This document shows positions 1 to 9,960 of a stretch of DNA of 64,000 nucleotides, in pieces. The DNA comes from Ypsolopha sequella (lineage: Eukaryota; Arthropoda; Insecta; Lepidoptera; Ypsolophidae). Made by a program: the position numbers and the translations under genes. Where the stretch lies: NCBI GenBank assembly GCA_934047225.1, contig OW203997.1:7674417-7738416 (forward strand), given 5' to 3'. The notes beneath the pieces were generated by a model. That model did not search any database and was not told the DNA's origin. It saw nothing but the letters and a program-made list of their open reading frames with translations. The first letter of the stretch is position 1. Each line of letters starts with the position of its first letter.

Positions 1-126
1 GTCAGATTAGTTGAGTTATGCCCACGGATTAAAAACACAAAGGTTATGCCGGAGACTATGCAACTATATCCTGGTAAAGTGCTCCGTGAGCTACCTATGC
101 CATAGTCTATGCCTTTTATTTTGTAC

Positions 127-358
127 TAGCTTTTGCCCGCGGCTTCACCCGCATTTGTTTAGTTTTTGTGTAGTCCTATTGAATCTGTGCATTTTTCCGG
201 GATAAAACGTAGCCTATGTCACTCTCCGGCCCATAAACTACCTATATGCAAAAAATCACGTCGGTTCTTTGCTCCGTTGTTGCGTGAAAGAAGGACAAAC
301 CAACAAACCAACAAACCAACAAACCAAAAAAACCAACAAACACACTTTCGCATTTATA
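127..358 (+). repeat. Lepidopteran interspersed repeat, 'TTTTGCCCGCGGCTTC' family
   Basis: The module starts near ACTAGCTTTTGCCCGCGGCTT, continues through the 'GGGATAAAACGTAGCC' and 'CTCCGGCCCATAAACTA' blocks and ends in a CAAACCAA tandem tract followed by CACACTTTCGCATTTATAA. The same order recurs at 32390-32565. I recognise it as a high-copy lepidopteran repeat, but whether it is a SINE, an RTE tail or a non-autonomous Helitron cannot be settled here. The AACC/CAAA tract at 297-345 is expanded relative to the second copy. Confidence 0.7.
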
Positions 359-399
359 ATAACAATGGGGATTGGAGTGGTACTATTGGTGCTCAAGTA

Positions 400-664
400 T
401 ATAAGGTCTTTCAATTTAAATTAAAAGTAATTTAGGAGGTGATTCAGTATCGTTAATACATCACATTCTACTGCAAAGAACTTTGTTTTGCGCGATTTTT
501 TTTTTCACTTCTCAGTACAAAGTGGTCCGATCAGGTGACTCAGTTTGTATGGACAAGTGAAGAAATAGTTCGCGCAAAAAAAAGTACTTTGCAGTGGAAT
601 GTGATGTATTAACGATACTGAATCACCTCCTAAATTACTTTCAATTTAAATTGAAAGACCTTAT
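400..664. mobile_element. Long-TIR MITE (TATAAGGTCTTTCAATTTAA family)
   Basis: Two inverted arms of about 80 bp (402-483 and 583-664) run from AAGGTCTTTCAATTTAAATT to the TGCAAAGAACTTT block and are nearly identical. Both outer ends abut TA or TATA, consistent with a TA/TATA target duplication. There is no coding capacity. The central 100 bp contain a second, weaker inversion around the GTCCGATCAG motif that resembles the centre of the element at 55706-55974. The superfamily is not assigned; a Tc1/mariner-like TA target is only one option. Confidence 0.75.
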
Positions 665-1035
665 AGCGACTCACCACCCGTAATAATCGTGGGTAAAACG
701 TGGGTGTACGAGTATGATAGTATGATGATGACTGTGACTCAGTGGCGTGCACAGAACTTTTTGCTGGAAAAGCAAACAACTGGTCAAGAAAAACAATAAA
801 AAAAATATGAAAAAATTTAAATATGACTTTGAAAAAAAAAATTTTGTAAGACGCCAAAATTTCTTATACAAACTTTTTTTTTTCAAAATGATATTTAAAT
901 TTTTTCATATTTTTTTTATTGTTATTCTTGACCAATTGCTTGCTTTTCCAGCAAAAAGTTCTGTGTGACTTCCATTTTACAGTTCATAGTGGGAAACAAT
1001 TCTGTCGCTATACCCGCTATACATTCACAGTTTTT

Positions 1036-1360
1036 AGGGTTCCGTACCCAAAGGGTAACTAACTGGACCCTATTACTAAGACTCCGCTGTCCGTCTGTCT
1101 GTCCATCTGTCTGTCCGTCTGTTTGTCTGTCTGGACGTCAGTCACCAGGCTGTATCTCAAGAACCGTGATAGTTAGACAGTTGAAATTTTCACAGATGAT
1201 GTATTTCTGTTGCCGCTATAATAACAAATACTAAAAAACAGAGTAAAATAAATATTTAAGGGGGCTCCCATACAACAGACATGTTTTTTTTGCCGTTTTT
1301 ATAGATAATGGTACGGAACCCTTCGTGCGCGAGTCAGACTCGCACTTGGCTGTTTTTTTT
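1036..1360 (+). repeat. AGGGTTCCGTACCC repeat, near full length
   Basis: It begins AGGGTTCCGTACCCAAAGGG, has a variable CCGTCTGTCTGT tract (1090-1138), a conserved middle (ACAGTTGAAATTTTCACAGA) and a 3' end with the CGTGCGCGAGTC/GACTCGCAC dyad, TTGGC and a T-run. A sister copy lies at 31033-31333 and fragments at 40800-41000, 41274-41334 and 52450-52506. This is a very abundant lepidopteran SINE-like repeat. The CTGT tract is longer than in the sister copy, suggesting microsatellite slippage. Confidence 0.8.
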
Positions 1361-1483
1361 ATTCTATGTTATGTAGTGTAAGAAAAATGTTTAAGTTATT
1401 AGGTCAACATCTGTTGGGTAGGCATTGGGCATAGATAGAAATAATTTTCTTATGGTACAGATTTAAATGTCAAAAAGAATATA

Positions 1484-1629
1484 CAGGTCGTGGCACGATT
1501 TTTGATTGCTCGGCGAAAGTGCTGGGAGACTAGTGCATATATTCATTCGCGCACGAAATTACTAAGTGCGATAGAGAAAAAATGACTTGCGCAATCAAGG
1601 TCAGACCTCATAAACCGTGCCGCTACCTG
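1484..1629 (+). mobile_element. Short MITE with CAGGTSGYGGCACG termini, copy 1
   Basis: The ends are inverted (CAGGTCGTGGCACG at the left; CGTGCCGCTACCTG at the right), and the 146-bp body matches, in the opposite orientation, the element at 61590-61738. Having two copies 60 kb apart in inverse orientation with the same ends defines the boundaries well. I could not see a convincing target-site duplication. It is non-coding. Confidence 0.6.
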
Positions 1630-1639
1630 AAGATTTTTA

Positions 1640-2560
1640 TATAATCGAATAACCGATTACATTTTTGTGCGACATAATGTACATATTTAGCACTTATTCA
1701 ACCACATGCAAAAAAAATATTTGACTCATCGTCCACTGAAAGTGTTATCTTATCCAACCAAAAATTTTACAAACTTAATTTAATAACTGTTATTTTTCGG
1801 TAATACGGGTGATTTTTATAAAATTACGCGTCTAAATATGCGTGGTACATAGAAGGCGAGACTCGAGACAGACAGTAGACAATGTGACATTTTTGTATCA
1901 ACAGTCATTCATATTTATCATAAGACGGTACGAATCACATATGTTTATATTTATGCAAAACTACGAATTGTTGGAACTATGCGTTAATCTTAACAGCTGG
2001 GAATAAGGCTGGTTTTTGCTCAATTCTTTAATCTAATTTTCATACAATGGTCTTCAATTTATAGATCTAAGAGGCGCCGCAACTTCCTGTTTAACCGAAA
2101 GAAACGGTTTTCGTTTCATATTTCAAGCGCCATATTACAATGGTATAACTACATTCTTTGTGGACGTGTGATGAACATGTTTATTAAGTTATGATTATAA
2201 AAATTCCGTGTAGAATATACTATAAACTATTATACGCTGTACTGAAACAAAAATTGTGGAATCTTTTGGTTGTCGAATGCTGGCACACTATCCTTTGCGA
2301 TATGAAGATAGTAATATTTGTAGATTGTCTGCGACTTTTAAATAAAACCACATAGTTTACTGATCATACTGGACAACTCTCTGTAACTTATGTCTACTTT
2401 TGTCACTAAGGTGTCCTTGTCATATCTAGAAAATCTTTGTATCTTTGTAAGTTTGCTTTTAACTCGTTACCTCCATTATAAATTGTATTCTTTTGATGTA
2501 TCGTAGACTCCAGGACCAAGAAAAACCAAACATGGTTTCTTAGTACTGAACAATATTAAA
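1640..2560. other. Unassigned AT-rich DNA
   Basis: No open frame, recognisable repeat or convincing splice signal was found. A short dyad GGCGCC...GGCGCC-like segment near 2071-2128 and a fragment reading ACTGATCATACTGGACAA near 2361 (similar to 4530, 15362 and 52920) are the only recurring elements. Confidence 0.5.
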
Positions 2561-2562
2561 AT

Positions 2563-2856
2563 ATGAATGAATGAATGAATAAAAACTTTATTGCACACAA
2601 GTAAGAAGACAAGATACACACAAAGAACAGATAGAAGGCAAGGGCGGACTTATTCCTAAAAGAAATTTCTTCCAGTCAACCTTGGGAAAACATAAAAACA
2701 TTTTTATCTTGAAAATTTAACTTAATCAGTGCATAACAATATGTAAAAGTTATTTTAAACCTATAACATGAACATAAAAATATACTACATACAAATACAT
2801 ACATAAATACACAGATACATATATACAGACAAACAGTAGCTTAGTCAGTAAGTCAT
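2563..2856 (-). repeat. 3' UTR and (ATTC)n tail of a LINE
   Basis: On the minus strand this follows the LINE stop codon, has an AATAAAG-like signal (TGCAATAAAGTTTTT) and ends in four ATTC units at 2563-2578. The ATTC tail is typical of CR1/Jockey-group non-LTR elements. It belongs with the coding remnant 2857-3389. Confidence 0.7.
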
Positions 2857-3389
2857 TCAGAGAGATGAGAGGTAAATTTTTTTCAAGTTGTATCTAAAAG
2901 AGGACACAGAAGGAAGATCTTTGAGGTTTTGCGGAAGTTCATTCCAGAGTCGAACAGCATTGACCGTGAAGGATTTGGTGAAACGATCAGTGGTGTGGGC
3001 AGGCATCGCCAGATCGGAAAGGTGACAGGAGCGAAGCGTTCTGTTGCTACGGTCAGTGCGAAGGACAACTCTTTCTTTTAAATAATTGGGGTAGACGGGA
3101 TTGTGAAGAACATTATATAAAAGGGAAGGGATATGTAAGTTCCTGCGAAGACGAATAGGGACTATAGGGAGCCACTTCAACCTGCATCGAAAGTCGGAGA
3201 CGTGATCATACTTGCGCAGTCCGTATATGAATCGGATACACAAGTTCTGAAGACGCTCCAGCCTACCAAGCAGCTCTTCAGTGGGATCTAGATAAGCAAC
3301 ATCGGCATAATCTAGTAGGGGAAGAAGAAGAGATTGAGCTAACGTTATTTTCGTTTCCTGTGGCAGAAACTTCTGTAAGCGCTTAAGGC
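2857..3389 (-). pseudogene. 5'-truncated LINE ORF2 C-terminus (CR1/Jockey-like)
   Basis: The minus strand is open for about 177 codons with no internal stop. It encodes the C-terminal thumb and tail region of a non-LTR reverse transcriptase polyprotein: the blocks LLLPLLDYADVAYL, LERLQNLCIRFIYGLRK, RLKWLPIVPIRLRRN, SLLYNVLHNP and the final 'RLWNELPQNL...SSFRYNLKKIYL' signature are those of CR1/Jockey-group ORF2. The catalytic RT core (F/YADD) is absent because the copy is truncated at about 3389, where it meets the TTAA-flanked element exactly. Downstream lies a 3' UTR ending in (ATTC)n. It is a dead-on-arrival insertion: no ORF1, endonuclease or promoter. The intact frame suggests a fairly recent insertion. 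The clade (CR1, Daphne, Rex1 or Jockey) is inferred only. Confidence 0.85.
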
Positions 3390-3817
3390 GCTACGGAAAA
3401 AAAATCGACACTTTAAGGACTTGCATATCTACTTCAGTAAATAATATATTATTTTGATAAAATAGTATATTATTTTTGGATTATTTTTCTAGGGATCTGT
3501 TAAAACAAAAACGCGATTGGAGAAATTCGGCTCGATAGAAATATTTATTGAAATGAAGTCCTTTTCGACACCAATTCTCCTGGTTTGACAATTCAGAATG
3601 ACATATAGACTGCAACTATATTTTATTAGGTGGGTTTTAATGGTTTTAACAGTATCTAGGACCTGGTTAAACGAAATTTTGATAGCTTCTTTAGTACATT
3701 TTATATTAATAAAAAACTGACTTTTTGCTACTTTTCCACGAATCCGTCCCTCTCGCACTGAGGATTTTTTCGCATATGGAGTAACAGAGACGTTAAAACT
3801 TTTACATATCGCCTTAA
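3383..3817 (+). mobile_element. TTAA-flanked non-autonomous element E, copy 1
   Basis: The element runs from TTAAGGCGCTACGG to ATATCGCCTTAA, so GGCG...CGCC sits between TTAA sites. Near-full copies are at 23081-23505 and, inverted, at 28093-28516. Shared internal landmarks are TTCTAGGGAT, the CTCCTGGTTTGA block and CTCTCGCACTGAG. TTAA targets are used by piggyBac and Sola3 transposons; the GG start does not match the usual CC start of piggyBac, so a Sola3-like origin is a guess. The 89-codon frame inside is not conserved and is not a gene. Confidence 0.7.
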
Positions 3818-4177
3818 GAGAGTGATATGAGCCGAAAACTTTACGTATACTTGTACGTACGTAATATTGTACCTACTTGTAACTGAAAATAAATATATAA
3901 AATAAATTAATTAATTAAAGACCCTATCTCGTAGGATTCTTCCTACGATTGTCTATACGTTGTCTATTTTAGAACGTTTGCGTAAAAACAGCTGTTTAAT
4001 GGACGACGTTGCCTCGAAAAACGCCCTTATCCCGTTGCGTTAGGGATCATGCATTTTTGTTAAAAACTCGAATATTACCTGAACTAAAGGTTTGCGTGGA
4101 TATGTTTCTTGGAAAAAGTGGTTCAGTATGATAGGTAGAATATGTGGTTTCATTTAAAGGTAGCAGTCTATTTATAA

Positions 4178-5048
4178 TAGTGATGAAACGGATAGTGGTT
4201 TGACCGGATACCGGATCTCCGGCGACGCACTAGGGCGGATAGCCGGATATCCGGTGGCCGAATATCCTGCGGCCGAATATCCGGCTCAAGATATGCGTTT
4301 CGCACTAATTGAGCAAGTCTAAACATTACGCACCAAGGTGCGTGCGGGTGCAACTGGGCGAGATTATTTGTGTATATTCTAAATCACAATCACAATCATA
4401 CAAATGCTGGTCTGCAAACGCGAAACAATTTCCGATCCTAACGAAATTCGAAAATATGTATCTTTTGTCTTCTTGCAGCCGTGTATACTGTATATAAATG
4501 AACAGGTATATTTAAATGAAACCGCGTAATCTACTGTTCATACTGAACAAATTTCCCAAAGTAACATATTGAAAAAATTAATTGAAACTACACACCTCAC
4601 AGTAAGTTTTAAAATGAGTAAGGAAACATGACAATATTTTTTCATTTCCACAAGTATGTTTCTTTGGAAAAGTTGTTTTGTATGATTCTTAGACCATGCA
4701 TGTGTTTTTATTAAAAGATACCTGTTGAGTTACATCCCGTATATGTGAGAGCAAAAGAAGCTGGTGTAATGTATGAATAAAAGCACAAATGTTAATTCCC
4801 AACAGTTGCTGTATAGCTTGTCTTTATCTACCATAGCTCAACTCTTATTCACTTTATGTATTAGAATTTAGATTATTGAATCATTGATGCAATCAATTAT
4901 TTTGTGATTTAAACGGATTTTTATATGCTGAGTTAAGTATCCGGTATCCGGCCGGATACTGGCTACTATCCGGCCGGATACCGGATACCAAAAATATGGC
5001 CGTTTAGGCCGGGTACCGGAAAGTAACCGGATATCCGTTTCATCTCTA
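4178..5048. mobile_element. hAT-type non-autonomous element (871 bp)
   Basis: The terminal inverted repeats are TAGTGATGAAACGGAT (left) and, inverted, TAGAGATGAAACGGAT (right): 15 of 16 identical. The flanks ATTTATAA (4170-4177) and ATTTATAC (5049-5056) are an 8-bp target duplication with one change, as expected for hAT transposase. Both subterminal zones are packed with CCGGATA/TATCCGG motifs (about 4201-4285 and 4938-5040), the arrangement in which hAT transposases bind. No transposase frame remains; the interior is AT-rich filler. Confidence 0.85.
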
Positions 5049-5227
5049 ATTTATACCCGGTATAAATAGATAGTAGTGTCATCAGCAACTCCTACAAATC
5101 TAAAATTACAGGACGAGGTGAGTGAGAGTCTGTCAACAGCGAGGACATAATAACGTGAGCAAATGAATTTGAGTTCCGGGTGGGTTTCAAAACAGAGTAA
5201 GTCTTTGTATTTGAACATATTTACTGA

Positions 5228-5345
5228 TACATCATCATTGACAGCTCGTTTCTGCCCACTGCTGGGTATAATAATATGCCTACTCTTTTTTACGCCACCA
5301 ATTCCTGTCCTGGACCGATCTCATCCATATTCTACCAAGCTACCC
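5228..5345 (-). repeat. LINE 3' end fragment (GCCCAGCAGTGG type)
   Basis: Read on the minus strand it gives a degenerate 'CCAGGACAGGAATTGG' segment, then ACCCAGCAGTGGGCAG and a TGATGATG tail. This is the decayed 3' end of the same kind of LINE as 21037-21272 and 45550-45617. Confidence 0.6.
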
Positions 5346-5434
5346 CGTAATTGTTATCAATGAAATATGTTAAATATTTAATATGTTAAATTGTAAATAA
5401 TAAAATAAAATCTAATGTAATAAAGTCTACTTAC

Positions 5435-5516
5435 CATCTTTCAGGTAAAATAAGGTTGCGTCTGCCCAGCATTGCCCCAGTTCACCAATGAACTTTAATT
5501 GTTCAAGCCGTAAACG
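5435..5516 (-). CDS. Candidate internal exon, unidentified protein
   Basis: On the minus strand 27 codons are open up to a good donor (AAAGATG|GTAAGT, intron starting at 5434). The residues read EQLKFIGELGQCWADATLFY then LKDG, with a mixed composition that looks coding. An in-frame TGA at 5517-5519 caps the frame, so an acceptor must lie inside; the AG before TTCATTGG (near 5492) would give a phase-0 start that fits the phase-0 donor of the exon at 6524-6619, but its pyrimidine tract is poor. I do not recognise the protein. It could equally be a LINE remnant, since a LINE 3' end lies just beyond it. A TTAA-flanked element (5570-6207) would sit in the intron. Confidence 0.25.
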
Positions 5517-5569
5517 TCACATCTTACTTAAAGCGTCTAGTCTACATAAAATCTTAAAGTGTTGTATTG

Positions 5570-6207
5570 TTAAGGTGAGGTATCGAGCTTTCAACGGGCA
5601 GTGTCACTCCAAGCGGAAAAACGCGCAGTGCGAGAGGAACCGATTCAGGGAGAAAGATAAAAAATTGCGTTTTTATTTATATATATAAAAAAAAACTAAA
5701 ATGACTAGGAAAGTTTCCTATTACAAAATGCAGGTGTTGTTAAAACCCATCTAATAAAATATGTTTGGGGTCTTCACATGATAATTATTTGTCAAACTAT
5801 GAGAAAGAAAGAAACTTTGAAGACCTCATTTTAATAATTATTTATATATATCTATATACATCATATATAATGTAGGTGCCGCCTCCTTATATTTTTGTTT
5901 TAGATAGGTTTAGCTTGTAGAATTTTTCCTTTTGTAGATTATTTAGTTAAGATTTAAATTTTTCATGTTATTTAAGTTTAATTAATGTACCATCCTATAA
6001 AAATAAATAAATCTAATAAAAATATATGTAATAAAATAATAAATGTACACTTTCTATCGATTGAAAGATGTTCAATCGTGTTTCTGTATTACAGAATTCT
6101 AGAAAAAGGTTCTGAAAATGTTATACTAATTTATCAAACTAGTAGCTTCTTACTGAATGTAGTAAAACGATTCCAAAAATTGCCAATTCTTTGTGGCGTC
6201 ACCTTAA
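5570..6207 (-). mobile_element. TTAA-flanked element F, enlarged copy
   Basis: It runs from TTAAGGTGAGG to GTCACCTTAA and carries the family landmarks TCACTCCAAGCG, GCGCAGTGCGAGAGG and CCTCATTTTAATAATTATTT. At 638 bp it is about 220 bp longer than its relatives at 13116-13534 and 16300-16706. The excess at roughly 5870-6010 looks like an inserted LINE 3' UTR (TTTTGTAGATTATTTAGTTA...AAATAAATAAATCTAATAAA). Confidence 0.55.
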
Positions 6208-6523
6208 CTGGCTAATAAATAAAGTAATAGTAAACGTACAGCCGCTTACAGTTTAAGCTACCTATTTTGTACCATTTTAACCGTTATGACAGCGCAATAA
6301 GAACTGTCATTGGATAGGTTGATGTGATGGATGACGGCCGTACATAACTGAAACTCTCAACGACAGAATGCCATGCCGATGGGCCAGTGTCACATGACTT
6401 TGTTTAATCTTTAGTTAGAGACAACACCGGCTTTCGTGGTTAAAGCTAATGTGAAGAGCAAAACGTTGCCGATTTGTTAAAATAAATTTGAAATAGTTTT
6501 AATGCTCTAGAAATTTTACTTAC

Positions 6524-6619
6524 CGTTTTGCCTGTTTCGTTTCGAATTTGTTTGAAAAACCTATTACAGTTCACAAAAATTATTATCCCAAAAATCATGA
6601 GACCAGATAACAAAGTCAT
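6524..6619 (-). CDS. Candidate first coding exon with signal-anchor segment
   Basis: The minus strand reads MTLLSGLMIFGIIIFVNC followed by a basic stretch (NRFFKQIRNE...GKT) and a consensus donor ACG|GTAAGT (GT at 6523-6522, phase 0). It is 32 codons. A run of about 16 hydrophobic residues followed by K/R residues is the pattern of an uncleaved signal-anchor or an early transmembrane helix with a cytosolic basic flank. The ATG at 6619 is chosen as the first in-frame methionine nearest the helix; the frame stays open about 10 codons upstream to a TAA. No acceptor is visible upstream, so a first exon is favoured. A possible phase-compatible next exon is at 5435-5516. The protein is not recognised. 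Chance is a real alternative, given the short length. Confidence 0.35.
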
Positions 6620-6789
6620 TGATGATACGGATAAACAGATAAAATACGATTAAATTAAATTGGCCATCAATCACCACCGCACGCCTATTTTGTACTGCAT
6701 TTTAGGCTTGACTGTCTTTTACCGCTTTTTTGGTGGTTTAATTCAAAAATAGTGCTCGCTTATTCTCTAGCCTCTCAATGTTTTGACCC

Positions 6790-7042
6790 TATATCTTGAT
6801 AGGTGGTGGGCCTGGTCGCCATACTTTGGGCACAGATTCACGTTTTTTAGGGCATGAGGGTTCACCTCACAGTGCTTTCTTCACCGTTCAACAAGCGGCA
6901 AGTTAACAAATACTATGCACATACTTCGACCAAAAGAAAAATTTTGTTCGAAGTGCACATACATAAATTCCCAAAAACTCATTGGTGCATTGTCCACTGA
7001 ATTTGAACTGGGTCTCAAGATTAAGAGTCCGACATGCTACCA
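6790..7042 (-). mobile_element. tRNA-derived SINE, type 2 (5'-truncated)
   Basis: Read on the minus strand it starts in a tRNA-like head (GTCGGACTCTTAATCTTGAG, then a decayed B box GTTCAAATTC), continues TGCACCAATGAGTTTTTGGG and the AACGGTGAAGAAAGCAC block, and reaches CATGCCCTAAAAAACG. The same order is seen on the plus strand at 55334-55580. The head lacks the A box, so the copy is truncated or decayed. Confidence 0.65.
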
Positions 7043-7250
7043 TTAATATTAAATAAATAAACAAATAAAAAGATTTTTATTCAACAGAACATAACACAAA
7101 ACACATAAAACTTAAAGACTATTTAAGATTAGACTGGTTCTGTTGAAAAGGTCGGTGACTCAGCTTGTTGCTTCATGCTTAAGCCAGAAGCAAAGGGTAG
7201 GATATTTTAAGGATACTTAAAACAATAAACAAAAATTAACACAAATATGA
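7042..7250 (-). repeat. LINE-like 3' UTR with A-rich/ATTT tail
   Basis: On the minus strand a segment ending GAATAAAAATCTTTTTATTT and a TTTATTTA tail resembles the poly(A)-signal end of a non-LTR element. No coding frame is recognisable upstream (7250-7500), although a short open minus-strand stretch reads GKFDLPDLFVNSLGNRSSLG there. Confidence 0.4.
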
Positions 7251-7600
7251 TTAAAACACTACAATATACGGTAAATTGTAGAGAGTTTACAAATAGTCGG
7301 GTAAAAAACTTATACGTTTCGGACCCAGGGTTTTATAAAACTTTTATTCCGATGCCACCTACCTAGACTTGACCGATTTCCTAGGCTGTTGACAAAAAGG
7401 TCAGGAAGATCAAATTTTCCAAGTTTCTGAATTTTCCCTTTGTGCTGATCAGATTTTCTAGATACGTGCTTTCACGTTTACACCATATCTGGAAGTAAAT
7501 GCGTTCTAAAATCCCTACAACATCCAACACATGGAGCTTTTATAATATCATCATCATCATCATCCTCATTATTAAGTATTATATATTATTTATATTTATA

Positions 7601-7848
7601 TAAGGTGAAATTTAATCAACCGCCCGAATTCATACTGGAGGCTCAGTTAGTGATCAGGAATAATGTATAATGACGATTCAGGCGAAATTCGTAAAAAAAA
7701 TGTTTTGCTCCCGTACTGCCTATACTAGAAATTGTGCTTGAACTAGTCCAGTTCGTATGGAAACGATATTTTTTTTTACGGTTTCGAAGAAAACTATCAT
7801 ACTTGTTCCAGCATGAATTCGGGCGGTTGATTAAATTTCATCTTATAT
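7601..7848. mobile_element. Palindromic MITE B, copy 1 (full length)
   Basis: The inverted arms start TAAGGTGAAATTTAATCAAC / CCGCCCGAATTCATACTGGA at the left and end as the complement at the right (GAATTCGGGCGGTTGATTAA...TCTTATA). It is flanked by TATA. The centre carries GCTCCCGTACTGCCTATACT, also seen at 10850. It is the best-preserved reference copy for the family (others at 10831-11005, 11826-11997, 32883-33011). Confidence 0.8.
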
Positions 7849-7854
7849 AAGTCC

Positions 7855-8880
7855 TGATTCACTCACTCATCCACTGACTCATCAACACCCAGCCCAAACC
7901 CTTTGATCTAGAAAGCTGAGATTTTGCACAGAGCTTCCCTTTACAATGTAGACAAGGAATAAGGCATTTCCATTGTTTTTCCTAGCAACACTATCGAATG
8001 ATGCCATAATACAGATGCCTTTTTTTGCAAAATGAACAAGGCTAGGGTGAGGAATTTTTCAAAAATCTTTTAATGCAGTTTTTTATTTTGTTATAAAATC
8101 GATGACGAGAGTCTTTTGAGAAAAATTTTCTATCCCCTATAGTTTAGATTTTTCCCATACCAAGAAATTATTGTAAAAATCTGTATCAGGTATTGCAGGA
8201 ACCAGTTCGTCTCAAAGAATTTGTTTACTATGTAGATGTACCAACAAAGATTTGTAGAGTTATTGCGAAACAGTTTGCATGTAGTAACCAAAGATTTGAA
8301 AGAGTTTCATCCTTAAGTTCATGACTGATTAAGGAAGGAGAAGGCTTCTTGAAAAGCAATGACAATAGCTATTAATAGAAGTGAGTCGCAGTTTGAAGTA
8401 TTGTGGAGTCGCACGGCAATAATTTAAAGCTCAAAGTAATTGCGACACTCAAGTTGAGTCGAGTGTTAAAAGGTAGAAATTGCGCCATTTAATTTGTCCC
8501 GTAGACGTGGCGCTGATATCAACAGGTGATTACTTATTTGCAAAATGATGGGCGTTTTACAATATAACGACTTTGTCTTTCAAATGTAAGCTTCGAGTTA
8601 CAATTTTAGTTTCCTCAAGTTTTACATACCATAGCGGTGAGCACACATTTTTATAACCCATTTAATTTATTATTTATTGTTGAAATTTTAGTAAGCATTC
8701 TCTGATTTAACCTGTAACAGGCTTATAATAAATTACAATATAGTTTTAAATATATCTCACATATTTATTTTATTTGATGTGTTTTTGTTAAGTATTTTCA
8801 TTCAAAACCACAATAAAAGACAAAGAGTCTATATATATAATATTTATTTTAATATTATTAAAATAAACATACTTATAAGG
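7855..8880. other. Unassigned spacer
   Basis: About 1 kb of AT-rich DNA without a credible gene. A segment at 7855-7960 (CACTCACTCATCCACTGACT, AAGCTGAGATTTTGCACAGA) resembles decayed repeat sequence. No splice-site pair with an open frame was found. Confidence 0.45.
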
Positions 8881-8889
8881 TACATATTT

Positions 8890-9085
8890 ATGTTTTAAAC
8901 TTGTACCAATCTATTTGTGTACTACTCGATGTAGAATTATATATATTTTTTGTTATTTCCTCTTGGTTTTGCTGGAAGAAATCTCTTCTTAGAGATAAGC
9001 ACGCCAATGTGCGTAATTTCAATGTAAATATAATACTCGTATGTTTCCATGTTTCTGTGTGGTGTACAATAAAGAATAAAGAATG
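8890..9085 (+). repeat. LINE 3'-end repeat ending in AATAAAG, copy 1
   Basis: The landmark blocks are TTGGTTTTGCTGGAAGAAAT, CTTAGAGATAAGCACGCCAA and TGTACAATAAAGAATAAAGA. A more decayed relative is at 24240-24405 on the same strand. The arrangement is that of a non-LTR 3' UTR with a polyadenylation-like signal. The open frames across it on both strands are chance frames. Confidence 0.55.
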
Positions 9086-9154
9086 GAACTTTTGGTACAC
9101 GAGTAAAGGAATCTTGAATGTTAATATTTACTATTATATTTAGTTATTTTAAAC

Positions 9155-9286
9155 AGATTATAAATATAAATAAAAAGTATTAATTATTTTCGAGATATAT
9201 TTCGACCAAATAAAATCCGACAAAATCGTGGGTCAAAATATATCGTGAAAATATTGAATACTTTTTTATTTATATTTGTTATCTTT
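9155..9286. mobile_element. Small palindromic element (GAGATATATTTCG type)
   Basis: Left and right halves are complementary for about 55 bp: ATAAATATAAATAAAAAGTA...TTTTCGAGATATATTTCGAC, then the inverse. The GAGATATATTTCG motif also occurs at 30430 and 39482 and in the insertion at 46179-46325, defining a family. Confidence 0.55.
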
Positions 9287-9599
9287 TTAAAATAATTAAT
9301 AACTAAAAAAAGGCTTTAAAATAATATTTGTTCTATTATTATATTTAGCTTACAATAAAAATTAACATAAATGAACTGGATTCATAAAAACATAATTCAT
9401 AGGTCTTCCTAACCAGCACATGAAATATTGACAACCTAACGAAATATTCTTGAAAAAGTCTAACGAAGCCTAAAAACTGTTCCCAAAAAATCTCATTCGA
9501 TAGTATCGAAGTAATTGCTACTGACCCACTGTTCGCTTTTGTTACCATTAATTACAGATTTTGTAATGAAACCTATTTTGTAATGACATAATAGACCTC

Positions 9600-9960
9600 T
9601 GCTGGCCTGGGAAATATCGATCGAGGCGGAATAGACAGAGTGGACGAATGTTAGATAGATTTGTTAGAGAGAGGTTAGAAGGAAAATGGAGAGAAAAAAG
9701 GAGCCCTTGGCATAACAATCTCTGTTACTGGCTCCTCCAACATATCGGAAATTGGAAACACCGAATTTTCTTGCCTTGTTTGGTGCATATCGCCTCCAGT
9801 GGAGACCTTGACGTCGATCTCGACTACATTTCAACGGAAAGAATATTCGAAGGAAATTAGAATCCTGGCTCCGCCTGCCACCGCTGCAGCTTCTTCCTAG
9901 CCAGCCGAACTTGTACATAGTGGAAGTGTTTAATTGTTATCTTTAGTTAGTTTAAATTTC
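9600..9960 (+). other. Possible repeat-derived open segment, unidentified
   Basis: The region is more GC-rich than its surroundings and open on both strands for 70-84 codons (plus strand 9648-9860; minus strand 9664-9918). The plus-strand residues (LDRFVRERLEGKW...) match nothing I know. A CATCATCATT tail follows, so a decayed retroelement is likely. I do not call a gene. Confidence 0.25.

Noticed and set aside
3489..3758. Antiparallel ORFs in element E copies (3489-3758 minus; 28151-28462 plus)
   Set aside because: They are the same repeat read in its two orientations; the frame is lost in the copy at 23081, so it is not a conserved protein.
4478..4503. Acceptor-like TTTTGTCTTCTTGCAG followed by a donor-like site
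   Set aside because: Inside the hAT MITE; the enclosed segment of about 25 bp is not open in a useful frame.
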